The translations under genes and the position numbers were made by a program. The notes under the pieces were generated by a model, which saw only the letters and a list, made by a program, of their open reading frames with translations, ran no database searches and had not been told where the DNA came from. A stretch of DNA of 64,000 nt from Bacillus sp. FJAT-27445 (GTDB taxonomy: Bacteria; Bacillota; Bacilli; Bacillales; Cytobacillaceae), in contig NZ_LMTI01000007.1 in NCBI RefSeq assembly GCF_001510665.1, forward strand, positions 142,197 through 206,196, written 5' to 3'. Shown in pieces: positions 25,930 through 33,098 of this stretch; the first letter of the stretch is position 1, and every line of letters starts with the position of its first letter.

Positions 25930-26808
25930 TTAGTCTTTAACCCCCCCTTCAAGAGCTCCCTTGGCATAATACTTGAGGATTAAAGGATAGAAGAGCAGGA
26001 GCGGTACGATGGATATAATGATAGTGCCTGCCTGCAACGATGAATAATCAAGGCTGGCAATCTGATCATACGAGAGTACATTTTGCGCCCCAAGAAGCGA
26101 GGTGTTGTCCCTTTCCACAACAAATTGCCTCAATACTACCTGAAGCGGCCATTTATTGGGATCTGTTAAGTAGATGGTGGCACGAAAATATTCATTCCAA
26201 TGGAACACTCCATAAAACAATCCAAGTGTCGCCAAAGCTGGTTTAGAAAGCGGCAGCATGATGCTTGTGAATATTTTAAAATGGCCCGCGCCATCAATCC
26301 TTGCGGCCTCAAGAATACTATCAGGAACATCCTCAAAAAATCTCATCATAATAAATAGATAGAATACGTTGATTGCCTTATAAAGGATCAAGGACCAATA
26401 TGTATTTAATAAACCAAGGTTCTTAACTAACAGATATTCCGGGATGAGTCCCGGCTCAAATACCATGATGACAATCAACAGCAGGATAACAAGCCTTTTA
26501 CCAACAAAATCCGTCCTTGCAAGCACGTAGGCGGCCATTGCTGTTAAAAAAAGATTTATAGCAGTCCCAATAACTGTGATAAAAATACTGTTGAAGATGC
26601 TCTTCACAATTAAAGGATTTGAAAACAAAACTTTATAATTGATGAAGGAAAATCCTTTAGGGAAAATATCCAGCCCTTTTAATTCATGGACCTTTAAGGG
26701 ATCGGATAAGGACATGGCCAATAGGTTCAGGATTGGTATTAGAACTGTTATGGACGAAAGAAATAGAATCGTATATATAATCAAAACAGGGAAGTTTAAT
26801 TTTCGCAT
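25930..26808 (-). CDS. CUT1 ABC importer permease (LplC/YtcP type)
   Basis: The start is the ATG at 26808, behind AGGAGG with 6-base spacing; a longer frame to 26853 would overlap the upstream permease. The 292-residue protein has six predicted helices and the permease EAA loop (EAARIDGAGHFKIFTSIMLPLSKPALAT), where the ATPase docks. It ends in KYYAKGALEGGVKD, as in the MalG/LplC half of such importers. The gene is 10 bases downstream of its partner. Confidence 0.92.
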   Translation of the reverse strand: MRKLNFPVLIIYTILFLSSITVLIPILNLLAMSLSDPLKVHELKGLDIFPKGFSFINYKVLFSNPLIVKSIFNSIFITVIGTAINLFLTAMAAYVLARTDFVGKRLVILLLIVIMVFEPGLIPEYLLVKNLGLLNTYWSLILYKAINVFYLFIMMRFFEDVPDSILEAARIDGAGHFKIFTSIMLPLSKPALATLGLFYGVFHWNEYFRATIYLTDPNKWPLQVVLRQFVVERDNTSLLGAQNVLSYDQIASLDYSSLQAGTIIISIVPLLLFYPLILKYYAKGALEGGVKD

Positions 26809-26818
26809 ACCATACCTC

Positions 26819-27712
26819 CTACCAGACTCCCTTTCCACTAACTCTTTTTGCAATAAAATGAGTGGAAAGAATCAATATGACACCGATAACCCCTTTGAAC
26901 AAACTGGCAGCTGTCGCATAAGCATACTGGCCGTTTAAAATACCTATCCTGTAGACATAAGTATCCAATATATCAATGGCAGAAATAACCGAATGATTGA
27001 TCATATTGAAAACCTGGTCGAAACCTGCATTCATGAAAAAGCCGAGATTCAAGATAAATACAGTGATAATCGTCCCCTTCAATTCCGGTAGGGTGATGTA
27101 CCTCATTTGCTGAAAATGGGACGCCCCGTCTATCTTTGCTGCTTCATATAGAGATGGGCTGATTTTCATGATGGCCGCTAGATAAATGATTGAATCCCAG
27201 CCGGCGCTGCGCCACATTTCCTGAAAGACAAGCACCCAACGGATATGGTCCTTGCTTGTCATGAAATCAAGGGACGGCAGATTGAAAAAATTCCTTATAA
27301 CATTTATTCCGCCATCACCGGGGTTCAGAAAGCTTATCCAAATCCCCGCTATGACTACCCATGATAAAAAGTGCGGCAAATAAATAACAGACTGCACATA
27401 TTTTCGAAAAGGGCCATTCCTGACTTCATTAATGATGATTGAAAGTATGATTGGCACCGGGAAAAAGAATACCATTTTCATTGTTGAAATGATGACAGTA
27501 TTTTTTAAGACATCCATGAAGACCGGTGAGCTAAACAGAATCTTAAAATGTTTCAATCCCACCCATACGTTATCTCCGATTATCCGATAATCCTGGAATG
27601 CAAGTTTCATCCCGATCAGAGGAATGACATTGAATATTCCAAAATACAGAAGCGCAGGCAGCAGCATCACATATAAAACCCAATCTTTTCTTACTCGCTT
27701 CAATATTCCCAT
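26819..27712 (-). CDS. CUT1 ABC importer permease (LplB type)
   Basis: The 297-residue protein has six helices and the EAA loop EAAKIDGASHFQQMRYITLPELKG. It begins with the RVRKDWVLYVMLLPALLYF segment of LplB-type proteins and contains the VIYLPHFLSWVVIAGI region. It forms the channel with the permease encoded immediately downstream. The start lies 3 bases after the kinase gene, indicating tight coupling. Confidence 0.92.
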   Translation of the reverse strand: MGILKRVRKDWVLYVMLLPALLYFGIFNVIPLIGMKLAFQDYRIIGDNVWVGLKHFKILFSSPVFMDVLKNTVIISTMKMVFFFPVPIILSIIINEVRNGPFRKYVQSVIYLPHFLSWVVIAGIWISFLNPGDGGINVIRNFFNLPSLDFMTSKDHIRWVLVFQEMWRSAGWDSIIYLAAIMKISPSLYEAAKIDGASHFQQMRYITLPELKGTIITVFILNLGFFMNAGFDQVFNMINHSVISAIDILDTYVYRIGILNGQYAYATAASLFKGVIGVILILSTHFIAKRVSGKGVW

Positions 27713-27715
27713 TTC

Positions 27716-28621
27716 CTATACAAGCTCCTCTTTAATGAAATGGTCTATTTCCTTCCTCGTTGGCATCCCTGTCTGCGCGCCTTTTTTCCTTACTGAAAGC
27801 CCTGCAGCGATCGTGCCAAATTTTATGCTCTCTTCAAGTGCCTTTCCTTCCGAAAGTGCTAGAGTAAATGCGCCAGAAAAAGTATCTCCCGCACCAGTTG
27901 TATCTACAGCTTCTACCTTAATAGCCGGGACCTTGACCACTCCTCTGCCATCATGGAAGTATACTCCTCGTGATCCACATGTCACAATTACTTTGTTAGG
28001 ATACTTTTCAAGGGTTTCCTCAAGCCCAGCCACCTCACTAAGGACCAATGGATACTCATGCTCATTTGGCGTAAGAAAAGTGACATTCGCAATCAATTCA
28101 CTACTCAGCTGGCAGGCTGGCGCAGGATTTAGGATGATTATCTTTCCTTCTTTTGCTAGGATTGGGATTATATGCTCTATCATCGGGAGCGGCGTCTCTA
28201 GCTGAAAGAGGATAATATCATGCTCCAACAGTCTGTTCTGGATTCTATTAATATATTGAATATCAGTATGCTCATTGGCCCCAGAACTAACGATAATTCG
28301 GTTTTCCGACTTACAAATTTCTATGAATGCAACTCCAGTATTACTGCCCTCTACGAGGTTAAGGTGACTGATATCCACCCCTTCATTTTCAATCTTTCCT
28401 ATTAAGAGATTGCCATTATCATCATTTCCCACTGAGCCAAACATGGAGACATTCCCTCCAAGGCGTGCTGCGGCAACAGCCTGATTCGCTCCCTTTCCCC
28501 CAACTGACATGAAAAATTCTTTTCCCATAATTGTTTCCCCTGCAGAGGGGAAAATATCGGTCTCCATGAAGTAATCAATATTCAGGCTGCCAACCACAGC
28601 GATTTTTTTCATGTTCATCAC
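27716..28621 (-). CDS. PfkB family carbohydrate kinase, ribokinase-like
   Basis: The 301-residue protein begins with the substrate-binding segment VVGSLNIDYF, has the glycine pair GGKGANQAVAAARLGG (PfkB signature 1), and carries the catalytic Asp246 within DTTGAGDTFSGAF (signature 2). The resemblance is closest to ribokinase. It would phosphorylate the sugar released in the cytoplasm, and its place between importer and glycohydrolases supports ribose or a related pentose. It ends at the importer genes and begins directly after DUF4387. Confidence 0.9.
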   Translation of the reverse strand: MMNMKKIAVVGSLNIDYFMETDIFPSAGETIMGKEFFMSVGGKGANQAVAAARLGGNVSMFGSVGNDDNGNLLIGKIENEGVDISHLNLVEGSNTGVAFIEICKSENRIIVSSGANEHTDIQYINRIQNRLLEHDIILFQLETPLPMIEHIIPILAKEGKIIILNPAPACQLSSELIANVTFLTPNEHEYPLVLSEVAGLEETLEKYPNKVIVTCGSRGVYFHDGRGVVKVPAIKVEAVDTTGAGDTFSGAFTLALSEGKALEESIKFGTIAAGLSVRKKGAQTGMPTRKEIDHFIKEELV

Positions 28622-28933
28622 CTAGTCTATTAATATATTCATCAAAGGGGCGTGCTGCTGTGCTCCATATACGTCCCGGTCCCCAATGGTACCGGAGGGC
28701 ACTTCCCTTAAGATGGTAATTTTAATTCCTAACGCCTGGTCGAAAAACACCAGATGCCGAATCGATTCAATTTCGATACAATATAGTTCGCTTACCGTTT
28801 CAGGTGTTAATTTACCGGAGTTTTTCACACGTTCATATTTTTCTTTATCGTCAAAAAGGATATCGAGGGTAAGCTCGAATGGTCCGGAATTTTTGCTTCG
28901 AAGTACTTTCGCCAATTCATATAGTTTTTCCAT
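28622..28933 (-). CDS. DUF4387 protein (AtuC-like partner of AtuA)
   Basis: The start is the ATG at 28933 behind GGAGGG, giving 103 residues; it overlaps the end of the DUF1446 gene by 17 bases. The sequence ELAKVLRSKNSGPFELTLDILF and the end YGAQQHAPLMNI are typical of DUF4387, which is commonly encoded next to DUF1446/AtuA. The pair is known from acyclic terpene utilisation loci but its reaction is not established. Their overlap suggests one complex. Confidence 0.85.
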   Translation of the reverse strand: MEKLYELAKVLRSKNSGPFELTLDILFDDKEKYERVKNSGKLTPETVSELYCIEIESIRHLVFFDQALGIKITILREVPSGTIGDRDVYGAQQHAPLMNILID

Positions 28934-30287
28934 TACAGTCCCTCCTTTTGTATTCAATATCAAAAGGGTTTTCTGTAATTTCCATCAGGTGATAGACAGA
29001 AAATTCATAGACCGGGCCGAATTCAATGTCACTCGGGGCAAATGGGAAGGCCAGATTACCTGCGGTGGACTTCCTTTTTTCATGTCCAAAATGGAGAAAA
29101 GTAGAACGTACAGTAGCGCAAATTGAATTTGCCAACTCCTGTGTCTTTGCATTAACCTCAATCAGGACCCCGATTTCATGACCAGTGAATACTTCCGTTT
29201 CCCTGTGTCCCAAGACAGCATTTATACCGTAATTGTTAAATTGAATGTTATACTCCCCCTGCGGGACTTCTTGAAAATATTCTCTAACCTGTTCCTCCAC
29301 TCTTTGCTCGATATTATCAATGTTAGCCAGCAATATTGGATCTCTAATCCCTGCAAACACAATAGTCCGGTAAGCAACTTTTCTTGCTCCTTCAAGCTTT
29401 ATTAAATGCTTGTCTGCCTCAATGTATTGGCTATTCGCTACTTCTACGGCCCCATTGCCAATATCATTGAACGTACATTTGCTCAGGTCGAGAGTAAATC
29501 CAGGACCATAGAGAATATAAGGATGCTCTTTTTCATAAAAAGTATGTGCAGCTACAGATAATGGAGTGCACTTTCTCACGGGATTGAGTGATTTAACTGT
29601 AAAGGATAAATCTTTTATAGTGCCAAGAATAGAATCCTTAGTTGTCCCTGGCTCTGCACAAAGTGCTCCACATTCCAATATTTTTCCAAGGTGATATGAT
29701 AGGCCGGGGTCTTTACCATGGAAAATTCCAACTGCTGCAAAAGGAGAAGGGTCATATGCACGGCCGCAGATGATAATATCGGCCTCACTTTGAAGTGCTT
29801 CAAGTATTGGGGTATGGCCCATTTGAGCAACTATACCGTTTGTTTCTTCTATTACATTAAGATCCAACACAGGAACGTTTGGACTTAAAGGTGTCACTTT
29901 CCCTTTTTCTAAAGCTGAAACGACCATTTCCTTTTCTATGTCTGCCCAGATAATGGCCATCGAAGCAGTTAGGTTTTTTTCATTGAGAATTTCATTAATG
30001 ATTTCAATCGTTGATTCTACATGAACTTTTGCACCAGCTCCACCAGCGGATCCTATAATAATAGGAATCTTCTTTTCTAAACCGTTTGTTAAAATAATCT
30101 GTAAATCCTTTTTTAATGCTCTTCGGCTGACAATTGATACTCCTGCCCCTAATTTATGAGGTCCTGCATCAGTTGAGCCCGCATCCACAACTATTGCATG
30201 AGGATTCTCATCCATGCCCTTTAAAAAGGAATTTTCCGGAAAACCATAACCCAGCATCCCACATGGCGCCAGTATTCTGATATCCAT
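28917..30287 (-). CDS. DUF1446 (AtuA-like) protein
   Basis: The 456-residue protein starts with RILAPCGMLGYGFPENSF and contains DAGSTDAGPHKLG, IIIGSAGGAGAKVHVE and CGRAYDPSPFAAVGI, the landmarks of the DUF1446/AtuA family. It is the first gene of the operon, with AAAGAGGTG before the ATG. AtuA was named from Pseudomonas terpene catabolism, but in this setting (sugar importer, kinase, ADP-ribosylglycohydrolases) it more likely acts on a carbohydrate-derived acid. The biochemical activity is unknown. Confidence 0.87.
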   Translation of the reverse strand: MDIRILAPCGMLGYGFPENSFLKGMDENPHAIVVDAGSTDAGPHKLGAGVSIVSRRALKKDLQIILTNGLEKKIPIIIGSAGGAGAKVHVESTIEIINEILNEKNLTASMAIIWADIEKEMVVSALEKGKVTPLSPNVPVLDLNVIEETNGIVAQMGHTPILEALQSEADIIICGRAYDPSPFAAVGIFHGKDPGLSYHLGKILECGALCAEPGTTKDSILGTIKDLSFTVKSLNPVRKCTPLSVAAHTFYEKEHPYILYGPGFTLDLSKCTFNDIGNGAVEVANSQYIEADKHLIKLEGARKVAYRTIVFAGIRDPILLANIDNIEQRVEEQVREYFQEVPQGEYNIQFNNYGINAVLGHRETEVFTGHEIGVLIEVNAKTQELANSICATVRSTFLHFGHEKRKSTAGNLAFPFAPSDIEFGPVYEFSVYHLMEITENPFDIEYKRRDCNGKTI

Positions 30288-30325
30288 CCTTGTTCACCTC
30301 TTTACAATTTTTACTATCCTCGAAA

Positions 30326-30344
30326 TATGTAACCGGTCACTTAT
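30326..30344. promoter_or_regulatory. LacI-type operator O1
   Basis: TATGTAACCGGTCACTTAT has a near-palindromic core around a central CG, typical of LacI-family sites. It repeats identically 33 bp away, between the start codon and the promoter region of the DUF1446 operon. Confidence 0.75.
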
Positions 30345-30358
30345 TAAACAGTTCCATT

Positions 30359-30377
30359 TATGTAACCGGTCACTTAT
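30359..30377. promoter_or_regulatory. LacI-type operator O2
   Basis: This is identical to O1 over all 19 bases. The 33-bp spacing is about three helical turns, so a repressor could bind both on the same face. Confidence 0.75.
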
Positions 30378-30413
30378 TGAATGTTATTTATCGGACAATA
30401 TCAAAAAAACATT

Positions 30414-30427
30414 TGAAAGCGTTTACA
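30414..30427. promoter_or_regulatory. CcpA catabolite-responsive element (cre)
   Basis: TGAAAGCGTTTACA matches the Bacillus cre consensus TGWAAGCGTTWNCA at every position. It lies between operators O2 and O3, indicating glucose repression of the operon. Confidence 0.88.
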
Positions 30428-30443
30428 CTTTCAAATTCAATAA

Positions 30444-30462
30444 TATGTAAACGGTTACTTAT
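30444..30462. promoter_or_regulatory. LacI-type operator O3
   Basis: TATGTAAACGGTTACTTAT differs from O1 and O2 at two positions and is the more symmetric version. It lies 85 bp from O2, allowing a repression loop. Confidence 0.72.
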
Positions 30463-30753
30463 CATATTACTTTTCAACCTAAGAGGTTGTCAATAGAAAT
30501 TGCAAAAATATTCTAACTTTTCCATTTGTGAACCTTTTTAGAAAATAAAATAAAAACGTAATTCTCCTACCCCTTATTGTTGTATTTCTGAATTAAGTGA
30601 TTTAGACATTTTTTTTATATTTCAACAACCCTTGTCCCGATGAGCTTGTCTGTCAGCGTTCTTTCCCCATTGTTTTGTTACAAGCTAAGACAAATTTAAT
30701 CCCAACTCAAAGTAAAATGTTGGTGTTCTCCGTAAAACTAGCGTTAAGACCCA
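30463..30753. other. intergenic spacer without a gene
   Basis: This AT-rich stretch upstream of the operon promoter contains no convincing ORF. The phrase TGTCCCGATGAGCTTGTCTG near 30636 recalls the TGTCCCGATT repeats at 32902. Confidence 0.4.
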
Positions 30754-30784
30754 GTGAAACAGAAGATACGTCCCCTGCTTCATT
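30754..30784. repeat. dispersed GATACGTCCCCTGCTTCA hairpin
   Basis: GTGAAACAGAAGATACG followed by TCCCCTGCTTCAT is the same element as at 15095-15124, with imperfect pairing of the TGAAACAG and CTGCTTCA arms. Confidence 0.7.
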
Positions 30785-30798
30785 TTATCCGCAAAAAA

Positions 30799-30836
30799 GA
30801 AAAACAGGAAACGGTTATACCGTCTCCTGTGATTGC
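30799..30836 (-). terminator. terminator of the PuuD-like gene
   Basis: On the minus strand ACAGGAGACGGT pairs with ACCGTTTCCTGT, followed by TTTTTC. Confidence 0.85.
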
Positions 30837-30843
30837 GTCTATT

Positions 30844-31569
30844 TTATAAAACGGGGACCTTCACGCTGGTTGCGATAAATTCCTTGAAAAGGCGGTTCAT
30901 GGCTTCATCCGTTGGAGCCAGTGATTCAGGGTGCCACTGGACGCCGACCGTGAATCGGGAAGGTTTAGCATATTCAACCGCTTCTACAATCCCATCCGCT
31001 GACCGTGCAACAACGCGCAAGTCGTCGGCTACTTTGTCCAACGCTTGATGGTGAATGCTGTTTACCCGAACCCGGTCAGAGCCAAAGATTTGAAACAGTC
31101 TGCTGTCCGGTGACACTGTAATCCAATGGGAGTCCTTGTTCCTCGCAACCTTTTGCCCATGCTGGATTGATTCCGGAAACTGGCTCGGAATGTCCTGAAT
31201 CAGCGTCCCTCCGAGCGCGACATTCATAATTTGGCTGCCTCTGCAGATGCCAAGCAACGGAATATCATGTTCAATCGCATACCTCGCGATGGCAATCTCG
31301 GCCAAATCCCGTTCAAGGATCGTAGGGCCCAAATTGGGGTGAGGATCCTGGCCATAAAAATCCGGGTCGACATCCTCCCCGCCGCTAAGGATAATCGCAT
31401 CAACTAAAGGAAGCATTTCCAGCGCAATCTCTGGAATATATGGAAGAATAATTGGAATTCCTCCATTTGCAGCCACTACCTTGTGATAATCGTGATGGAC
31501 ATATACACCTTCCATAATTTCATTGTGTTTAACATAGGCAGAAGTAATCCCAATAACCGGTTTTCTCAT
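30844..31569 (-). CDS. gamma-glutamyl-gamma-aminobutyrate hydrolase family (class I GATase-like)
   Basis: The 241-residue protein is a peptidase C26/PuuD type hydrolase. The nucleophile is Cys109 in LLGICRGSQ, with His213 and Glu215 in VQWHPES completing the triad. The segment AIILSGGEDVDPDFYG is a family hallmark. It should split gamma-glutamyl amides such as gamma-glutamyl-GABA in the cytoplasm. No putrescine genes are nearby, so the real substrate is open. GGGGG precedes the ATG. Confidence 0.9.
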   Translation of the reverse strand: MRKPVIGITSAYVKHNEIMEGVYVHHDYHKVVAANGGIPIILPYIPEIALEMLPLVDAIILSGGEDVDPDFYGQDPHPNLGPTILERDLAEIAIARYAIEHDIPLLGICRGSQIMNVALGGTLIQDIPSQFPESIQHGQKVARNKDSHWITVSPDSRLFQIFGSDRVRVNSIHHQALDKVADDLRVVARSADGIVEAVEYAKPSRFTVGVQWHPESLAPTDEAMNRLFKEFIATSVKVPVL

Positions 31570-31712
31570 CCCTGTTCCCCCAAAACTGTATTTTACTTTG
31601 TATATCCAAAATATAACACAAAAACATTGGGAAACCAGTGAGAAAAATGTCTTTTAAAACAAATGCACAGGCCCTCGTTCACTTGCCAAGAAAAGCTCCG
31701 AAAGCCTGGACA

Positions 31713-31745
31713 ACGAAAAAGGCTGTCTCGGCAGACAACCCCCAT
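31713..31745 (-). terminator. terminator of the GNAT gene
   Basis: GGTTGTCT and AGACAGCC pair with one G-U around GCCG on the minus strand, followed by TTTTTC. Confidence 0.75.
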
Positions 31746-31763
31746 CTAAAAGTTAACATTGTA

Positions 31764-32318
31764 TTAAGCTTGCTCATCCGGATTGATAATCCCGTATAAA
31801 TCAAGATCCTCAAAGGACCCGTTCTTAAAAACATGGTCTTTGAGTGTGCCTTCGTACACCATCCCGCACTTTTTCATGATTCTTCCCGAGGCTGGATTGG
31901 ATGTAAAATAGCGTGCATAAACACGATGATAGCCCTTTTCTTTAAAAACAAATTCGATCACAGCATTAGCAGCTTCCGTTCCATATCCTTTACCCCAATG
32001 TTCCTCGCCAATCCAGTACGCAATTTCACCGTTTTTGTGTTGTTTCTGATTTGATATCCCAATTGCCCCGTATAATTGCCCGCTATCTTTATCTGTTACA
32101 GCAAATTCATACATACGGTCCGAATCGAAATTCTCCTCATGGTTGGCAATCCAGGAAACCGCACATTCCAAAGGATACGGAAAGGGCAGCGTCAACGTGC
32201 TTTTGTAAATATTAAAATTATTGCACATTTTGCTGACTTCTGTTGCATCTCCTTCGTTAAATAGGCGCAAAAACAGCCGATCCGTTTCAATTGTTCTCTC
32301 TGTTTTGTTGTAAATCAT
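31764..32318 (-). CDS. GNAT N-acetyltransferase, RimJ/RimL type
   Basis: The 184-residue protein opens with TIETDRLFLRLFNEGDATEV and has the acetyl-CoA binding segment YWIGEEHWGKGYGTEAANAVIEF, then VYARYFTSNPASGRIMKKCGM, the usual layout of the RimJ-like GNAT group. It would acetylate an amine on a protein N-terminus or small molecule; the target is not deducible. AGGGGGAGAAGG precedes the ATG. Confidence 0.88.
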   Translation of the reverse strand: MIYNKTERTIETDRLFLRLFNEGDATEVSKMCNNFNIYKSTLTLPFPYPLECAVSWIANHEENFDSDRMYEFAVTDKDSGQLYGAIGISNQKQHKNGEIAYWIGEEHWGKGYGTEAANAVIEFVFKEKGYHRVYARYFTSNPASGRIMKKCGMVYEGTLKDHVFKNGSFEDLDLYGIINPDEQA

Positions 32319-32346
32319 TCCTTCTCCCCCTGCCCTCTTATTTTAA

Positions 32347-32376
32347 ATGAAACACTGGATACGCCCCCTGCTTCAC
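32347..32376. repeat. dispersed CCCCTGCTTCA hairpin, third copy
   Basis: ATGAAACACTGGATACG and CCCCCTGCTTCACT repeat the element at 15095 and 30754, followed by an extra CTGCTTCACTTC duplication. Confidence 0.65.
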
Positions 32377-32396
32377 TGCTTCACTTCTTCACCTAG

Positions 32397-32705
32397 TCAA
32401 TCCGCCTGTTTGTCGTGAACGGCTTTTAGTTTTCCCTCCATCGTGCTTTCCCTGTCGCGCCGGTCGTCAATCCGTATATTCGTGGCAACCCTCTGAATTC
32501 CCTTTTGAAAAGGAACCTCATGAATTTCCCGTACTACATCAAGCAATTCCTTCAAGTCGCCTTCAATCAATGTACTCATTGGGGTCAATTGGAACTTAAT
32601 TTTTCCATCATACTTTTTAAGGACTTTATGTATTTCCGCTACATAATCACTCACGCTTGGTGTTTCAGTTCCGATGGGAATAACAGTAATATCAATGATT
32701 GCCAT
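32397..32705 (-). CDS. MTH1187 family thiamine-binding protein (YqgV-like)
   Basis: The start is the ATG at 32705, six bases after GGAGGA; the ATG at 32711 would overlap the site. The 102-residue protein shows the ferredoxin-like fold of the MTH1187/YkoF group (IIDITVIPIGTETPSVSDYVAEIHKVL, FQLTPMSTLIEGDL, RVATNIRIDDR). Members bind thiamine or hydroxymethylpyrimidine and form tetramers. No thiamine genes or TPP riboswitch are near. Confidence 0.87.
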   Translation of the reverse strand: MAIIDITVIPIGTETPSVSDYVAEIHKVLKKYDGKIKFQLTPMSTLIEGDLKELLDVVREIHEVPFQKGIQRVATNIRIDDRRDRESTMEGKLKAVHDKQAD

Positions 32706-32813
32706 GTTCATTCCTCCAATATTAGGGTGTTTTTTCTATGATAGCATAATATTGTACTTGTAAAGAACACGCACCTTATAGGAAAATAACACAGAATTAA
32801 GAGTGTACACGAA

Positions 32814-32851
32814 AAAAGCTTGACTGATTTAAAACATCAACCAAGCTTTTT
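32814..32851. terminator. second downstream hairpin with T-tail
   Basis: AAAAAGCTTG pairs with CAAGCTTTTT across a long loop. It lies between the subtilase terminator and the thiamine-binding gene, and no gene end abuts it. Confidence 0.55.
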
Positions 32852-32901
32852 AAATTGGCGAGTTGGCTGTCAGGTCTGGGGCTTCGGACCTGAAGAGGCT
32901 G

Positions 32902-32983
32902 TGTCCCGATTCCTAACTTATCGGGACTGATCTTGCTAGAATCAGAGAGCTTGTGTCCCGATTCCTCGCTAATCAGGACAGCT
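32902..32983. repeat. two-copy 52-bp repeat with TGTCCCGAT/ATCGGGAC arms
   Basis: TGTCCCGATTCCT occurs at 32902 and again at 32954, 52 bp later. Each is followed by an inverted partner (ATCGGGAC at 32920; degenerate ATCAGGAC in the second). The region between them, CTTGCTAGAATCAGAGAGCTTG, can pair with itself. The period equals that of the unrelated array at 2297-2670. Confidence 0.8.
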
Positions 32984-33051
32984 TGAAAGACAGATTCTCA
33001 GTCCAACTCCACCTTGCCCCTTGCCATAAAAAAATGAAATTCAAAAGCAAA

Positions 33052-33093
33052 AAAAATCCCCTACCGGCCCAAAAGACAGCAGAGGATTTCTTA
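33052..33093 (-). terminator. terminator of the subtilase gene
   Basis: On the minus strand AAATCCTCTGC pairs imperfectly with GGTAGGGGATTT and is followed by a T-run. Confidence 0.75.
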
Positions 33094-33098
33094 AAATA

